Under the pieces are notes generated by a model that was not told where the DNA came from, ran no database searches, and was given only the letters and a program-made list of their open reading frames with translations. A stretch of DNA of 8,898 nt from an uncultured Clostridia bacterium (GTDB lineage: Bacteria; Bacillota; Clostridia; Oscillospirales; Acutalibacteraceae): positions 1 to 8,898 of the forward strand of contig CAMFTS010000045.1 of assembly GCA_945988915.1 (NCBI GenBank), in the 5' to 3' direction. Below are positions 1 through 6,217 of this stretch, one piece after another. Each line of letters begins with the position of its first letter. Position 1 is the stretch's first letter. A program made the position numbers and the translations under genes.

Positions 1-662
1 CCGTTATAGATTACGGCACTTTTTGCAAGCAAAGCAAATTTTCTGAAGCTTAATATTAAGTTGTCAAGCGTTTTGAAATATTCCATATGGTCTTCGTCAA
101 TATTGAGAATGACCGATACATTAGGATAAAGATGAAGAAATGTATCAACATATTCGCAAGCTTCACAAACAATGGTTTCGGTATTACCGACTCTGCCGTA
201 GCTGTTGGTAAGCGGAAGCTTGCCGCCGATAACTGCCGACGGGTCAAGACCTGCTCCGAGCATGGTCTGAACGGTCATTGAAGTCGTGGTGGTTTTTCCG
301 TGAGTGCCGCAAATGCCTATGCAGTTATCGAAATGCTTTGTTACCTCGCCGAAAAGCTCTGCGCGGGTAAAAGTGGGAATATCACTTGCGAGTGCCGCTT
401 CAAGCTCAGGATTACCGCGCTGAATTGCCGCTGAATATACTATCATATCGGCGCCCTCAATGTTTTCAGCCTTCTGACCCATCATAACGGGGATACCGAG
501 ATTACGAATCCTTTGAACTATTGAGCTTTCGTTGTTGTCGGAGCCTTGAAGCGAGTATCCCTTTGCGTGAAGAATTTCAGCGAGAGGACACATACCGCTG
601 CCGCCTATTCCTATAAAATGAATTCTTTTGGATTGCTTTAAAACTTCTGAAATATCTGCCAT
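1..662 (-). CDS. murC: UDP-N-acetylmuramate--L-alanine ligase, N-terminal part
   Basis: Cytoplasmic peptidoglycan enzyme that joins L-alanine to UDP-N-acetylmuramate using ATP, the first peptide-stem step. The gene runs off the left edge: 220 complete codons are present and the C-terminal half (usual length about 450 residues) is missing. I translated it from the minus strand. It starts MADISEVLKQ, followed by the Rossmann-like UDP-binding motif GIGGSGM (residues 18-24). The Mur ligase ATP-binding loop GTHGKTTT is at 119-126, EACEY at 167-171, and an NIDEDH segment at 187-192 matches the family's N-x-DH region. GIGGSGM and EACEY fit MurC rather than MurD, MurE or MurF. The ATG at 662-660 has only a weak AGGT Shine-Dalgarno about 10 nt upstream. 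It is divergent from dpaA. No frame break is seen. Family assignment is very secure. Confidence 0.96.
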   Translation of the reverse strand, partial: MADISEVLKQSKRIHFIGIGGSGMCPLAEILHAKGYSLQGSDNNESSIVQRIRNLGIPVMMGQKAENIEGADMIVYSAAIQRGNPELEAALASDIPTFTRAELFGEVTKHFDNCIGICGTHGKTTTTSMTVQTMLGAGLDPSAVIGGKLPLTNSYGRVGNTETIVCEACEYVDTFLHLYPNVSVILNIDEDHMEYFKTLDNLILSFRKFALLAKSAVIYN

Positions 663-700
663 AATTTTATACCTGCTTAAGTTTTTAATTGGATACATAT

Positions 701-729
701 ATTATATTGCATATTTTTGGAATTTTAAA
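701..729 (-). promoter_or_regulatory. Candidate sigma-A promoter for murC
   Basis: On the minus strand a perfect -10 TATAAT (701-706) lies 39 nt upstream of the murC ATG. The -35 is weak: TTTAAA (724-729) with a 17-nt spacer, or TTAAAA with 16 nt, each matching four of six consensus bases. The spacer is AT-rich. Supported by the -10 and position only; the weak -35 lowers confidence. Confidence 0.5.
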
Positions 730-745
730 CCCCTATTTTAATTTT

Positions 746-774
746 CACAATAAAACTTTTCTTTTCATAGAATG
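746..774 (+). promoter_or_regulatory. Candidate mother-cell (sigma-K or sigma-E type) promoter for dpaAB
   Basis: AC at 747-748 is followed, 17 nt later, by CATAGAATG (766-774). The known sigma-K pattern is AC, 16-17 nt, then CATAnnnTA, so the -10 deviates only at its last base. CATAGAAT also fits the sigma-E -10 CATACAnT with one mismatch, but no good sigma-E -35 is placed. Transcription would begin near 780, just before the Shine-Dalgarno at 793-797. No convincing sigma-A promoter precedes dpaA. Known mother-cell control of spoVF in B. subtilis fits this reading. The pattern is short and AT-rich, so chance is possible. Confidence 0.45.
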
Positions 775-806
775 TGTTATAGAATTAAAGCCGGAGGTGT
801 GTAAAT

Positions 807-1631
807 ATGAAAAGGTCTGAATTGCTCTTTATCGGCGGAGATAAACGCCGTTTATATACAGAAAAATATCTGATATCCAAAGGATATAAAACCGTGAGCT
901 ATGAGGAAAACCCGGATTTGTTTTTCAAAAAGCTGAAAAATGAAAAGTCGGCGGTTATTCTTCCTTTACCGTTTACCCGTGACGGTGAGAATTTGAATAT
1001 TCCCGAAAGCAGTGAAAAGATAAGCATTAAAGAATTTTTATCTTATCTCAAAAAAGGGGATAAGGTTGTCGGAGGCTTGCTGACAAAAGATTTTTTAGCT
1101 GAGCTTTCAAAAATCGGAGCAGTCGGTTGTGAATACTATTGCGAAGATTTGATATTGGAAAATGCCGAACTGACGGCTGACGCGGTTTTTACGGTATTCT
1201 CAGAGAATGATATTGATATTTTCAGCAAAAAGACAGCGCTTTTGGGCTTCGGCAGAACGGCAAAAGCTCTTGCGGTAAGACTTTCACAAAAGGGTATTGA
1301 TTTTTCAGTCGTTGCGAGAAGCAAAAGTGCCGAAAACGACGCTGTTTCAATGAATTATGACTTTGTAAAGCTAAATAGCTTTACAGAAGAAATACAAGAA
1401 TTTGACATTATTTTAAACACTGTTCCTGCTTTAATTCTTGATGAAAACTTATTGAGAAAAGCAAAAAATAATGTAACTGTTGTCGATATAGCTTCTGCTC
1501 CGTTCGGCATAGAAAAAAGCGTTGCCGAAAAGTACAATGTCAAGCTTATCAGAGCACTTGGACTTCCGGGCAAGTATTATCCCGAAAAGGCAGGGGAGCT
1601 TATCGCCAAAAAGGCAGAAAGTCTTTTGTAA
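807..1631 (+). CDS. dpaA: Dipicolinate synthase subunit A
   Basis: Subunit of the mother-cell enzyme that oxidises the dihydrodipicolinate-pathway intermediate to dipicolinic acid, the calcium chelator of the spore core; also called SpoVFA. The 274-residue protein has the family N-terminus with an IGGDKR motif (residues 9-14). An NAD(P)-type Rossmann loop GFGRTAKAL lies at 147-155, followed by VVARS at 168-172. Conserved C-terminal blocks are NTVPALILDENLL (204-216), VDIASAPFG (226-234) and GLPGKYYPEKAGE (252-264). It is slightly shorter than the B. subtilis protein (about 297). The ATG follows GGAGG by 9 nt. dpaB begins 12 nt after the stop, so the two are cotranscribed. Lysine-pathway genes that accompany spoVFAB in Bacillus (asd, dapG, dapA) are absent here. 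No alternative family fits as well. Confidence 0.93.
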   Translation: MKRSELLFIGGDKRRLYTEKYLISKGYKTVSYEENPDLFFKKLKNEKSAVILPLPFTRDGENLNIPESSEKISIKEFLSYLKKGDKVVGGLLTKDFLAELSKIGAVGCEYYCEDLILENAELTADAVFTVFSENDIDIFSKKTALLGFGRTAKALAVRLSQKGIDFSVVARSKSAENDAVSMNYDFVKLNSFTEEIQEFDIILNTVPALILDENLLRKAKNNVTVVDIASAPFGIEKSVAEKYNVKLIRALGLPGKYYPEKAGELIAKKAESLL

Positions 1632-1643
1632 AGGAGGACTGTT

Positions 1644-2216
1644 ATGACTAATGTCGGATTCGCTATGTGCGGATCATTCTGCACCTTTAAAAAGGCTGTT
1701 GAGCAAATCGGCGTGCTGAAATCAAACGAAGAATACAATGTTGTTCCGATTATGTCGGAAACGGCATATTCCACCGATACAAGATTCGGCACGGCGGAGA
1801 GCTTCAACAGTAAAATTACAGAGATAACGAATAACCCGATTATTCATACAATAAGCGGTGCAGAGCCGATAGGACCGAAAAAGCTTTTGGATATACTCGT
1901 GGTTTCGCCGTGCACAGGAAATACTCTTGCTAAGCTTGCAAACGGAATAACCGATACACCTGTCACGCTTGCCGTGAAGGCTCATCTGAGAAATCAACGC
2001 CCCGTTGTAATCGCTGTTTCAACAAATGATGCACTCGGTACGGCGGCAAGAAATATAGGTACGCTCCTCAATTCCAAACATATTTTCTTTGTGCCTATGC
2101 GGCAAGACGATTATATCGGTAAACCGAATTCAATAGTCGCGGATTTTACGAAAATTCCCGAAACGGTGGCTCTCGCGCTCAAGGGAAAGCAAATCCAACC
2201 CCTTTTAACAAGTTGA
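1644..2216 (+). CDS. dpaB: Dipicolinate synthase subunit B (flavoprotein-like)
   Basis: Partner subunit of dipicolinate synthase (SpoVFB), a member of the flavoprotein/HFCD-like fold family, required with DpaA for dipicolinate production in the mother cell. The 190 residues match the usual length of about 195-200. Visible blocks are GFAMCGSFCTF (5-15) at the first beta strand and nucleotide-binding loop, SGAEPIGPKK (71-80), the SPCTGNTLAKLANGI signature (88-102), STNDALGTAARN (126-137) and FVPMRQDDY (149-157) near the C-terminus. A strong GGAGG at 1633-1637 sits 6 nt before the ATG. It is the last gene of the two-gene unit: a hairpin follows 14 nt after the stop and argH converges from the other side. 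The separate phosphopantothenoylcysteine decarboxylase family shares the fold but lacks these blocks. Confidence 0.94.
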   Translation: MTNVGFAMCGSFCTFKKAVEQIGVLKSNEEYNVVPIMSETAYSTDTRFGTAESFNSKITEITNNPIIHTISGAEPIGPKKLLDILVVSPCTGNTLAKLANGITDTPVTLAVKAHLRNQRPVVIAVSTNDALGTAARNIGTLLNSKHIFFVPMRQDDYIGKPNSIVADFTKIPETVALALKGKQIQPLLTS

Positions 2217-2230
2217 AAACAGCAGAACTA

Positions 2231-2255
2231 AAGGCATCTGAAATTCAGATGCCTT
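2231..2255. terminator. Bidirectional hairpin between convergent dpaB and argH
   Basis: A perfect 10-bp inverted repeat, AAGGCATCTG and CAGATGCCTT, with a 5-nt loop lies between the two convergent stop codons (2216 and 2275). The T-rich tails are short on both strands: the AA/TT ends of the stem plus TTAAAATTT on the plus strand and TTTAGTT on the minus strand. It probably ends both transcripts, perhaps inefficiently. Confidence 0.7.
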
Positions 2256-2274
2256 AAAATTTAACCGTTTGTTG

Positions 2275-3648
2275 TTATCCGACAATTCTTTTGATTTCTT
2301 CAATCTGCATCATTACGCTTTGCGCTGTCGGGCCGCCGAATGATGTGCGCTTTCTGACGCAATTATCAAGGTCAACCGCTTCATAAATTCCCTCATCGAT
2401 TAAATCGGAGAATTTCCTGTACTCGTCAACGGTTAATGTTTCAAGAACTTTGCCGTTCTGAATACAATATGCAACCGCCTTGCCTGAAATCTTATATGCG
2501 TCACGGAACGGAAGCCCTTTGTTTACAAGATAGTCCGCCATATCCGTTGCATTTATAAATCCGTTCTGTGCGGCTTTTCTCATATTGTCTGTGAGCGCGG
2601 TCATAGTCGCAATTTCGCCTTCTGTAATGTTAAGACAGGCTTTGACCGAATCGACTGCGTCAAAAACTGCTTCTTTGTCCTCCTGCATATCCTTGTTGTA
2701 TGCAAGCGGAAGTCCTTTGAGAGTTGTAAGGAAACCGATTAAGTCACCGTAAACTCTGCCTGTTTTTCCTCTGACAAGTTCTGCCATATCGGGATTCTTT
2801 TTCTGCGGCATAATCGATGAGCCGGTAGTGAAATCGTCTGAAAGCTCAACGAATTTGAATTCCCAGCTTGACCAGAGAATAATCTCTTCGGAAAGGCGTG
2901 AAAGATGCATCATAATTACAGATACAGTGCTTAACAATTCAACACAGAAATCTCTGTCGGATACACCGTCAAGTGAGTTAAGGCATACAGCGTCAAAGCC
3001 TAACTTGTCGGCTTCATATTTACGGTCCGTATCGTATGTTGTACCTGCCAGAGCACAGGAACCGATAGGTGAAACATTCATTCTTCTTTTACAGTCTTTG
3101 AGTCTGTCAAGGTCACGGGTAAGCATCATGGCATAAGCCATAAGATGATGACCGAAGGTGACGGGCTGAGCGCGCTGAAGATGAGTATAGCCGGGCATAA
3201 TTGCAGATTTATATTCTTCTGCACGGGAGCAAAGAGTGAGAACTAATTTCTTTGTAAGTGCCGAGATTTCGTCACATTCTTCAAGCAAATACATTCTTGT
3301 ATCAAGCGCAACCTGATCGTTACGGCTTCTTGCCGTGTGCAGCTTTTTGCCGACATCTCCGAGCCTTTCGGTAAGCTCTGCTTCAACAAACATATGGATA
3401 TCTTCTGCACTTTCGTCAATGAGAAGCTTTCCTGAGTTTATATCGTCGAGTATTCCCTGTAATCCGTCAATGAGAGTTTCACTCTCAGCCTCGGTAATTA
3501 TTCCTTTATATGCAAGCATAGCCGCGTGTGCCATACTTCCCGTTATATCCTGTTTATACATTCGTGAGTCAAAGCGAATTGAAGAATTGAAATCGTCTGC
3601 CGCCTTGTTAGTTGTACCGTCTGTGCGTCCTGCCCACATTTTAGCCAT
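2275..3648 (-). CDS. argH: Argininosuccinate lyase
   Basis: Last enzyme of arginine synthesis: splits argininosuccinate into arginine and fumarate. It is a cytoplasmic homotetramer of the aspartase/fumarase superfamily. The 457-residue length is normal. It begins MAKMWAGRTDG, the usual ArgH opening. Family blocks follow in order: TARSRNDQVALDTRMYL, then GYTHLQRAQPVTFGHH with the catalytic-base histidine region, then the superfamily signature GSSIMPQKKNPD whose serine loop closes on the substrate. I chose the ATG at 3648. The frame can be extended three codons to a GTG at 3657, but that GTG is part of the Shine-Dalgarno AAAGGTG (3657-3663), which is correctly placed 8 nt before the ATG. argG lies 60 bp upstream, separated by a terminator-like hairpin. 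The C-terminus converges on dpaB. Confidence 0.97.
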   Translation of the reverse strand: MAKMWAGRTDGTTNKAADDFNSSIRFDSRMYKQDITGSMAHAAMLAYKGIITEAESETLIDGLQGILDDINSGKLLIDESAEDIHMFVEAELTERLGDVGKKLHTARSRNDQVALDTRMYLLEECDEISALTKKLVLTLCSRAEEYKSAIMPGYTHLQRAQPVTFGHHLMAYAMMLTRDLDRLKDCKRRMNVSPIGSCALAGTTYDTDRKYEADKLGFDAVCLNSLDGVSDRDFCVELLSTVSVIMMHLSRLSEEIILWSSWEFKFVELSDDFTTGSSIMPQKKNPDMAELVRGKTGRVYGDLIGFLTTLKGLPLAYNKDMQEDKEAVFDAVDSVKACLNITEGEIATMTALTDNMRKAAQNGFINATDMADYLVNKGLPFRDAYKISGKAVAYCIQNGKVLETLTVDEYRKFSDLIDEGIYEAVDLDNCVRKRTSFGGPTAQSVMMQIEEIKRIVG

Positions 3649-3656
3649 TGAATTCA

Positions 3657-3663
3657 CACCTTT
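3657..3663 (-). promoter_or_regulatory. Shine-Dalgarno deciding the argH start
   Basis: AAAGGTG on the minus strand lies 8 nt before ATG 3648. Its last three bases include the G of an in-frame GTG (3657-3655) that would otherwise be the first possible start. A start codon cannot be its own ribosome binding site, so the ATG is preferred. Confidence 0.75.
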
Positions 3664-3665
3664 AT

Positions 3666-3696
3666 AAAAAAGTACGGGGGAAACATTGTCCCCCGT
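3666..3696 (-). terminator. Intrinsic-terminator-like hairpin between argG and argH
   Basis: On the minus strand a perfect 8-bp stem (ACGGGGGA with TCCCCCGT, 3674-3681 and 3689-3696) with a 7-nt loop is followed by AC and then six T (3666-3671). This is the classic intrinsic terminator form. It lies 12 nt after the argG stop. The T-tract ends only 2 nt before the argH Shine-Dalgarno, and no promoter fits in the remaining space. argH expression must therefore come from readthrough, or the hairpin serves as a processing or stability element. Confidence 0.75.
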
Positions 3697-3708
3697 CTGA
3701 TTATTATA

Positions 3709-4935
3709 TTATTTCTTTGTTTTCGCGTCAAGCTTTGCTTTAACTTTAATCGGTAAGCCGTAAAGATTGATAAAGCCTGCCGATTCTTTCTGGTCGTAAA
3801 CTTCGTCCTCATCAAAGGTTGCGATTTCAGGGTCGTAAAGCGAATAAGGAGAGGTTACACCGGCGTTTATCATATTGCCTTTATATAGCTTTAGCTTTAC
3901 ATCGCCGGTAACATTTTCCTGAGTTGTCTTAACAAATGAAATGATTGCCTTTGCAAGAGGTGTGTACCACTGTGCATTGTAAACAAGCTCGCCGAGCTTC
4001 TGTGCAACAAGTGCTTTGTAGTGCATTGTTTCTTTGTCAAGGCAGATTGTTTCAAGAACATCATGTGCTTTGTAAAGAATTGCACCGCCGGGAGTTTCAT
4101 AAACGCCGCGGCTCTTCATACCTACAAGTCTGTTTTCAACAATATCAAGAAGACCTATGCCGTTTTCACCGCCGAGCTTGTTGAGTGTTGAAACAAGCTC
4201 AACTGCACCCATTTCTTTGCCGTCAACCGCAGTCGGAACGCCTTTTTCAAAATGAATTGTAACATATGTCGGCTTATCGGGTGCCATTTCGGGAGAAACA
4301 CCCATTTCAAGAAAGCCGGGCTTATTATACTGCGGCTCATTTGCAGGGTCTTCAAGGTCAAGGCCTTCGTGTGAAAGGTGCCAGATGTTTTTATCCTTTG
4401 AATAATTTGTTTCTCTGTTTATTTTCAAAGGAACATTATGAGCTTCGGCGTAATCAATTTCTTCGTCACGGGATTTAATATCCCATTCACGCCAAGGAGC
4501 GATAATAGGCATATCCGGAGCGAATGCCTTTATTGTAAGCTCGAAACGAACCTGGTCGTTACCCTTGCCTGTGCAACCGTGGCAGATAGCGTCAGCACCT
4601 TCAGCTATTGCAATTTCAGCAAGTCTTTTTGCAATGAAAGGACGGGCAAATGCCGTACCGAGAAGATAATCTTCATATTTAGCGTTAGCCTGAACGCAAG
4701 GGAATACACACTCTGTAAGCATTTCTTCCGTAAGATCTTCAACATAGAGCTTTGAAGCGCCTGTTTTAAGAGCTTTTTCTTCAAGTCCTTCAAGCTCGTC
4801 AGCCTGACCGACATTACCTGAAACTGCGATTACTTCACAGTTGTTATAATTCTCTTTAAGCCAAGGGATAATGATTGAAGTATCAAGTCCGCCTGAATAA
4901 GCCAAAACAACCTTTTTTATATTTTCTTTATTCAT
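3709..4935 (-). CDS. argG: Argininosuccinate synthase
   Basis: Penultimate arginine enzyme: condenses citrulline and aspartate to argininosuccinate with ATP going to AMP and pyrophosphate. Cytoplasmic, N-type PP-loop ATPase. The 408-residue protein has the PP-loop AYSGGLDTS near the N-terminus, the GCTGKGNDQVRFE block after residue 110, ETNYSKDKNIWHLSHEG mid-protein and SRGVYETPGG later. These are the standard ArgG signatures, and the length is normal (about 400). I start it at ATG 4935, 8 nt after GGAGG (4944-4948). An adjacent in-frame GTG at 4938 would leave only 5 nt. It is the first gene of an argG-argH unit, with its own promoter and two ARG boxes upstream. No other arg gene is in the window, so citrulline must come from enzymes encoded elsewhere or from uptake. 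Confidence 0.97.
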   Translation of the reverse strand: MNKENIKKVVLAYSGGLDTSIIIPWLKENYNNCEVIAVSGNVGQADELEGLEEKALKTGASKLYVEDLTEEMLTECVFPCVQANAKYEDYLLGTAFARPFIAKRLAEIAIAEGADAICHGCTGKGNDQVRFELTIKAFAPDMPIIAPWREWDIKSRDEEIDYAEAHNVPLKINRETNYSKDKNIWHLSHEGLDLEDPANEPQYNKPGFLEMGVSPEMAPDKPTYVTIHFEKGVPTAVDGKEMGAVELVSTLNKLGGENGIGLLDIVENRLVGMKSRGVYETPGGAILYKAHDVLETICLDKETMHYKALVAQKLGELVYNAQWYTPLAKAIISFVKTTQENVTGDVKLKLYKGNMINAGVTSPYSLYDPEIATFDEDEVYDQKESAGFINLYGLPIKVKAKLDAKTKK

Positions 4936-4967
4936 CACTGAATCCTCCGAGATTTATTGTTGTTGAT

Positions 4968-4996
4968 ATTATATTACACTTTTTGCATAAAATCAA
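4968..4996 (-). promoter_or_regulatory. Sigma-A promoter of argGH
   Basis: On the minus strand TTGATT (4991-4996), a 17-nt spacer and a perfect TATAAT (4968-4973) form a near-consensus promoter. Transcription would start near 4961, giving a leader of about 25 nt that contains only the GGAGG ribosome binding site. There is no room for a riboswitch or T-box, so control must act on initiation. Confidence 0.85.
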
Positions 4997-5002
4997 GTAT
5001 AT

Positions 5003-5020
5003 TATGAATATTTATTCAAA
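5003..5020. promoter_or_regulatory. ARG box 1 (predicted ArgR/AhrC operator)
   Basis: TATGAATATTTATTCAAA matches every position of the 18-bp ARG-box consensus wnTGAATwwwwATTCAnw, with perfect 6-bp half-sites TGAATA and TATTCA. It ends 6 bp upstream of the argG -35. ArgR of arginine-replete cells is known to bind such boxes as a hexamer. Confidence 0.8.
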
Positions 5021-5023
5021 AAA

Positions 5024-5041
5024 TATGTATATTTAGTCATT
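5024..5041. promoter_or_regulatory. ARG box 2 (degenerate)
   Basis: TATGTATATTTAGTCATT matches the ARG-box consensus with two deviations: TGTAT for TGAAT and AGTCA for ATTCA. It is separated from box 1 by exactly 3 bp, that is 21 bp centre to centre. That is the spacing of paired ARG boxes bound by one ArgR hexamer in well-studied operators. Alone it would be weak evidence; the spacing supports it. Confidence 0.65.
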
Positions 5042-5087
5042 TGAACAGTATATCAAAAAAAATTCACGGTAATTTATGCAAAATGAT

Positions 5088-5120
5088 ATAAAAAAACAGC
5101 ATACAAAAATGTATGCTGTT
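5088..5120 (-). terminator. Intrinsic terminator of rpsF-ssb-rpsR
   Basis: On the minus strand AACAGCATACA pairs perfectly with TGTATGCTGTT (11 bp, 5095-5105 and 5110-5120) around a 4-nt loop. Counting from the stem end, it is followed by seven T (5088-5094). It lies 17 nt after the rpsR stop and isolates this operon from argGH. Confidence 0.92.
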
Positions 5121-5137
5121 AATTTAACTGAGAATAA

Positions 5138-5386
5138 TCAGTCAGCTGAGTAAGGAAGAAGAGCGATTGCTCTTGCTCTCTTGATAGCTGTTGTAAGTTC
5201 TCTCTGATGATAAGCACAAGTGCCTGTAACTCTTCTCGGAAGAATTTTTGCTCTTTCAGAAGTGAAACGGCGAAGCTTTGCTACATCTTTATAATCAATC
5301 TTATCAACTTTTTCAACGCAGAATGCGCATACTTTCTTGCGCTTTCTGTTCATAGGGCGTGCGCCCTGTGCTTTTTCGTTAGCCAT
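5138..5386 (-). CDS. rpsR: 30S ribosomal protein S18, zinc-ligand form
   Basis: Small-subunit protein that pairs with S6 on the platform of the 30S subunit. The 82-residue protein has a basic N-terminus (NRKRKK) and the conserved core KLRRFTSERAKILPRRVTGT, followed by HQRELTTAIKRARAIALLPY, the family hallmark. It carries C20 and C23 (CAFC) plus C57 and H60 (CAYH), a plausible four-ligand zinc site as in the C+ class of bacterial S18. The start is ATG 5386, 9 nt after AGGAGG (5396-5401). The frame can be extended nine codons to a TTG at 5413, but that start lies upstream of the Shine-Dalgarno and the extra residues are not part of the family. It is the last gene of the operon, 36 nt after ssb, and is followed by a strong terminator. 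Confidence 0.96.
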   Translation of the reverse strand: MANEKAQGARPMNRKRKKVCAFCVEKVDKIDYKDVAKLRRFTSERAKILPRRVTGTCAYHQRELTTAIKRARAIALLPYSAD

Positions 5387-5395
5387 ATTTAAAAT

Positions 5396-5401
5396 CCTCC
5401 T
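5396..5401 (-). promoter_or_regulatory. Shine-Dalgarno deciding the rpsR start
   Basis: AGGAGG on the minus strand sits 9 nt before ATG 5386. It rules out the longer frame beginning at TTG 5413, whose first codons would cover the ribosome binding site. Confidence 0.85.
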
Positions 5402-5422
5402 GTTAAAATTCAATTTTGATGA

Positions 5423-5896
5423 TCAGAACGGAAGTCCGTCATCATCGTCTGCTGCTGAGCCGAAGCCGAAATCGTCATCAGATGAAACAGTATCAAAACT
5501 GCTTGTATCTGCACTCTGATAAGACGGTGTGTTCTGAACAGGAGCTTCAAAGCGTGTGCCCTGAGCTGAGTCAGAAGCTTTTGAACCGCAGAATGAAACA
5601 TTGTCTGCGACAATCTCAACAGCTGTTCTCTTGATTCCGCTCTTATCTTCGTAAGAACGGGTCTGAATTGAGCCTTGAACGGCAATCATTGAACCTTTAC
5701 GGAAATAGCGTGTAACAAAATCAGCGGTCTGACGCCAAGCAACAACATTGATGAAGTCAGCCTGTCTGTCCTCGCCGGGTTTGACATAGTTTCTGTCAAC
5801 TGCGACGCAGAAAGATGTTACGGAAATTCCGCCTGTTGTAGTTCTTAATTCGGGGTCTGCTACGAGTCTGCCCATTATTATTGCACAGTTAAGCAT
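5423..5896 (-). CDS. ssb: Single-stranded DNA-binding protein
   Basis: Homotetrameric protein coating single-stranded DNA in replication, recombination and repair. The 157-residue protein has an N-terminal OB fold (about 1-105) starting MLNCAIIMGRLVADPELR. It contains typical segments VTSFCVAVDRNY, ADFINVVAWRQTADFV and YFRKGSMIAVQGSIQTRSYED. A flexible Ser/Gln/Asp-rich linker follows, then the acidic tail ending DDDDGLPF, the docking peptide for SSB partner proteins. A GGAGGT lies 5 nt before the ATG, inside the 13-nt gap after rpsF, so translation is probably coupled. Its place between rpsF and rpsR marks it as the housekeeping SSB rather than a phage or plasmid paralogue. Confidence 0.97.
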   Translation of the reverse strand: MLNCAIIMGRLVADPELRTTTGGISVTSFCVAVDRNYVKPGEDRQADFINVVAWRQTADFVTRYFRKGSMIAVQGSIQTRSYEDKSGIKRTAVEIVADNVSFCGSKASDSAQGTRFEAPVQNTPSYQSADTSSFDTVSSDDDFGFGSAADDDDGLPF

Positions 5897-5909
5897 ATAA
5901 TACCTCCGA

Positions 5910-6191
5910 TTACTTTCTGACTACGATTGAACGGAGAACGCCGTCAGTAATGCCGGCGATACGCTCAAGTTCAGCCGGGAATGTCGGTTCGCTCTCAAAG
6001 TTGTAGAGAACATAGTAGCCTTCTGCTTCATCGTTGATAAGGTAAGCAAGCTTTTTCTTACCCCACTCGTCAACGCTTTCAACAGTGCCGTTTTTCTCAA
6101 TCAAAGCTTTGAATTTAGCAACAAGAGCCTGTACGTCTTCTTCAGTTTTACCTTCTACTGAGAAAACGAAGATTGATTCATACTTTACCAT
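5910..6191 (-). CDS. rpsF: 30S ribosomal protein S6
   Basis: Small-subunit platform protein that binds S18 as a heterodimer. The 93-residue protein begins MVKYESIFVFSVEGKTEE and has the S6 block VESVDEWGKKKLAYLINDEAEGYY with the expected ferredoxin-like alpha/beta pattern. It ends with DGVLRSIVVRK. Length is normal (about 95). The start is ATG 6191, 7 nt after AAGGAGGTG (6199-6207). A TTG 11 codons upstream is in frame but precedes the Shine-Dalgarno. It is the first gene of rpsF-ssb-rpsR and has its own strong promoter and a structured leader. In this operon the S6:S18 complex is known in several bacteria to bind the rpsF leader and repress translation. Confidence 0.97.
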   Translation of the reverse strand: MVKYESIFVFSVEGKTEEDVQALVAKFKALIEKNGTVESVDEWGKKKLAYLINDEAEGYYVLYNFESEPTFPAELERIAGITDGVLRSIVVRK

Positions 6192-6198
6192 TTTTTTG

Positions 6199-6207
6199 CA
6201 CCTCCTT
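6199..6207 (-). promoter_or_regulatory. Shine-Dalgarno deciding the rpsF start
   Basis: AAGGAGGTG, an almost full anti-16S match, lies 7 nt before ATG 6191. The in-frame TTG at 6224 lies upstream of it and is rejected as a start. Confidence 0.85.
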
Positions 6208-6217
6208 ATGGACTTTG

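Noticed and set aside
56..281. Two short overlapping open frames at the left edge.
   Set aside because: The minus strand in another frame encodes the continuous MurC protein with its conserved motifs; these are shadows.
755..783. Sigma-A promoter with -10 TATAGA (778-783) before dpaA.
   Set aside because: The -35 position reads ACTTTT, and the start would fall at the Shine-Dalgarno, leaving almost no leader.
2828..3667. Two plus-strand open frames (2828-3136 and 3335-3667) opposite argH.
   Set aside because: They are Ser-rich antisense shadows of the argH codons, with no recognisable domain and no Shine-Dalgarno of note; argH is unambiguous.
3945..4755. Plus-strand and other-frame open frames opposite or within argG.
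   Set aside because: Composition is typical of shadow frames (Cys, His and Ser rich), and the ArgG protein reads through the whole stretch without a break.
5024..5056. Possible second argG promoter with -35 TTGATA (5051-5056) and a -10 over ARG box 2.
   Set aside because: At a 17-nt spacing the -10 would be AATATA, a poor match; better -10 forms need a 19-nt spacer. The proximal promoter is far stronger.
5405..5417. AAAATT/AATTTT palindrome in the ssb-rpsR gap.
   Set aside because: Short, purely A/T and without a T-tract or known motif; consistent with chance in AT-rich spacer.
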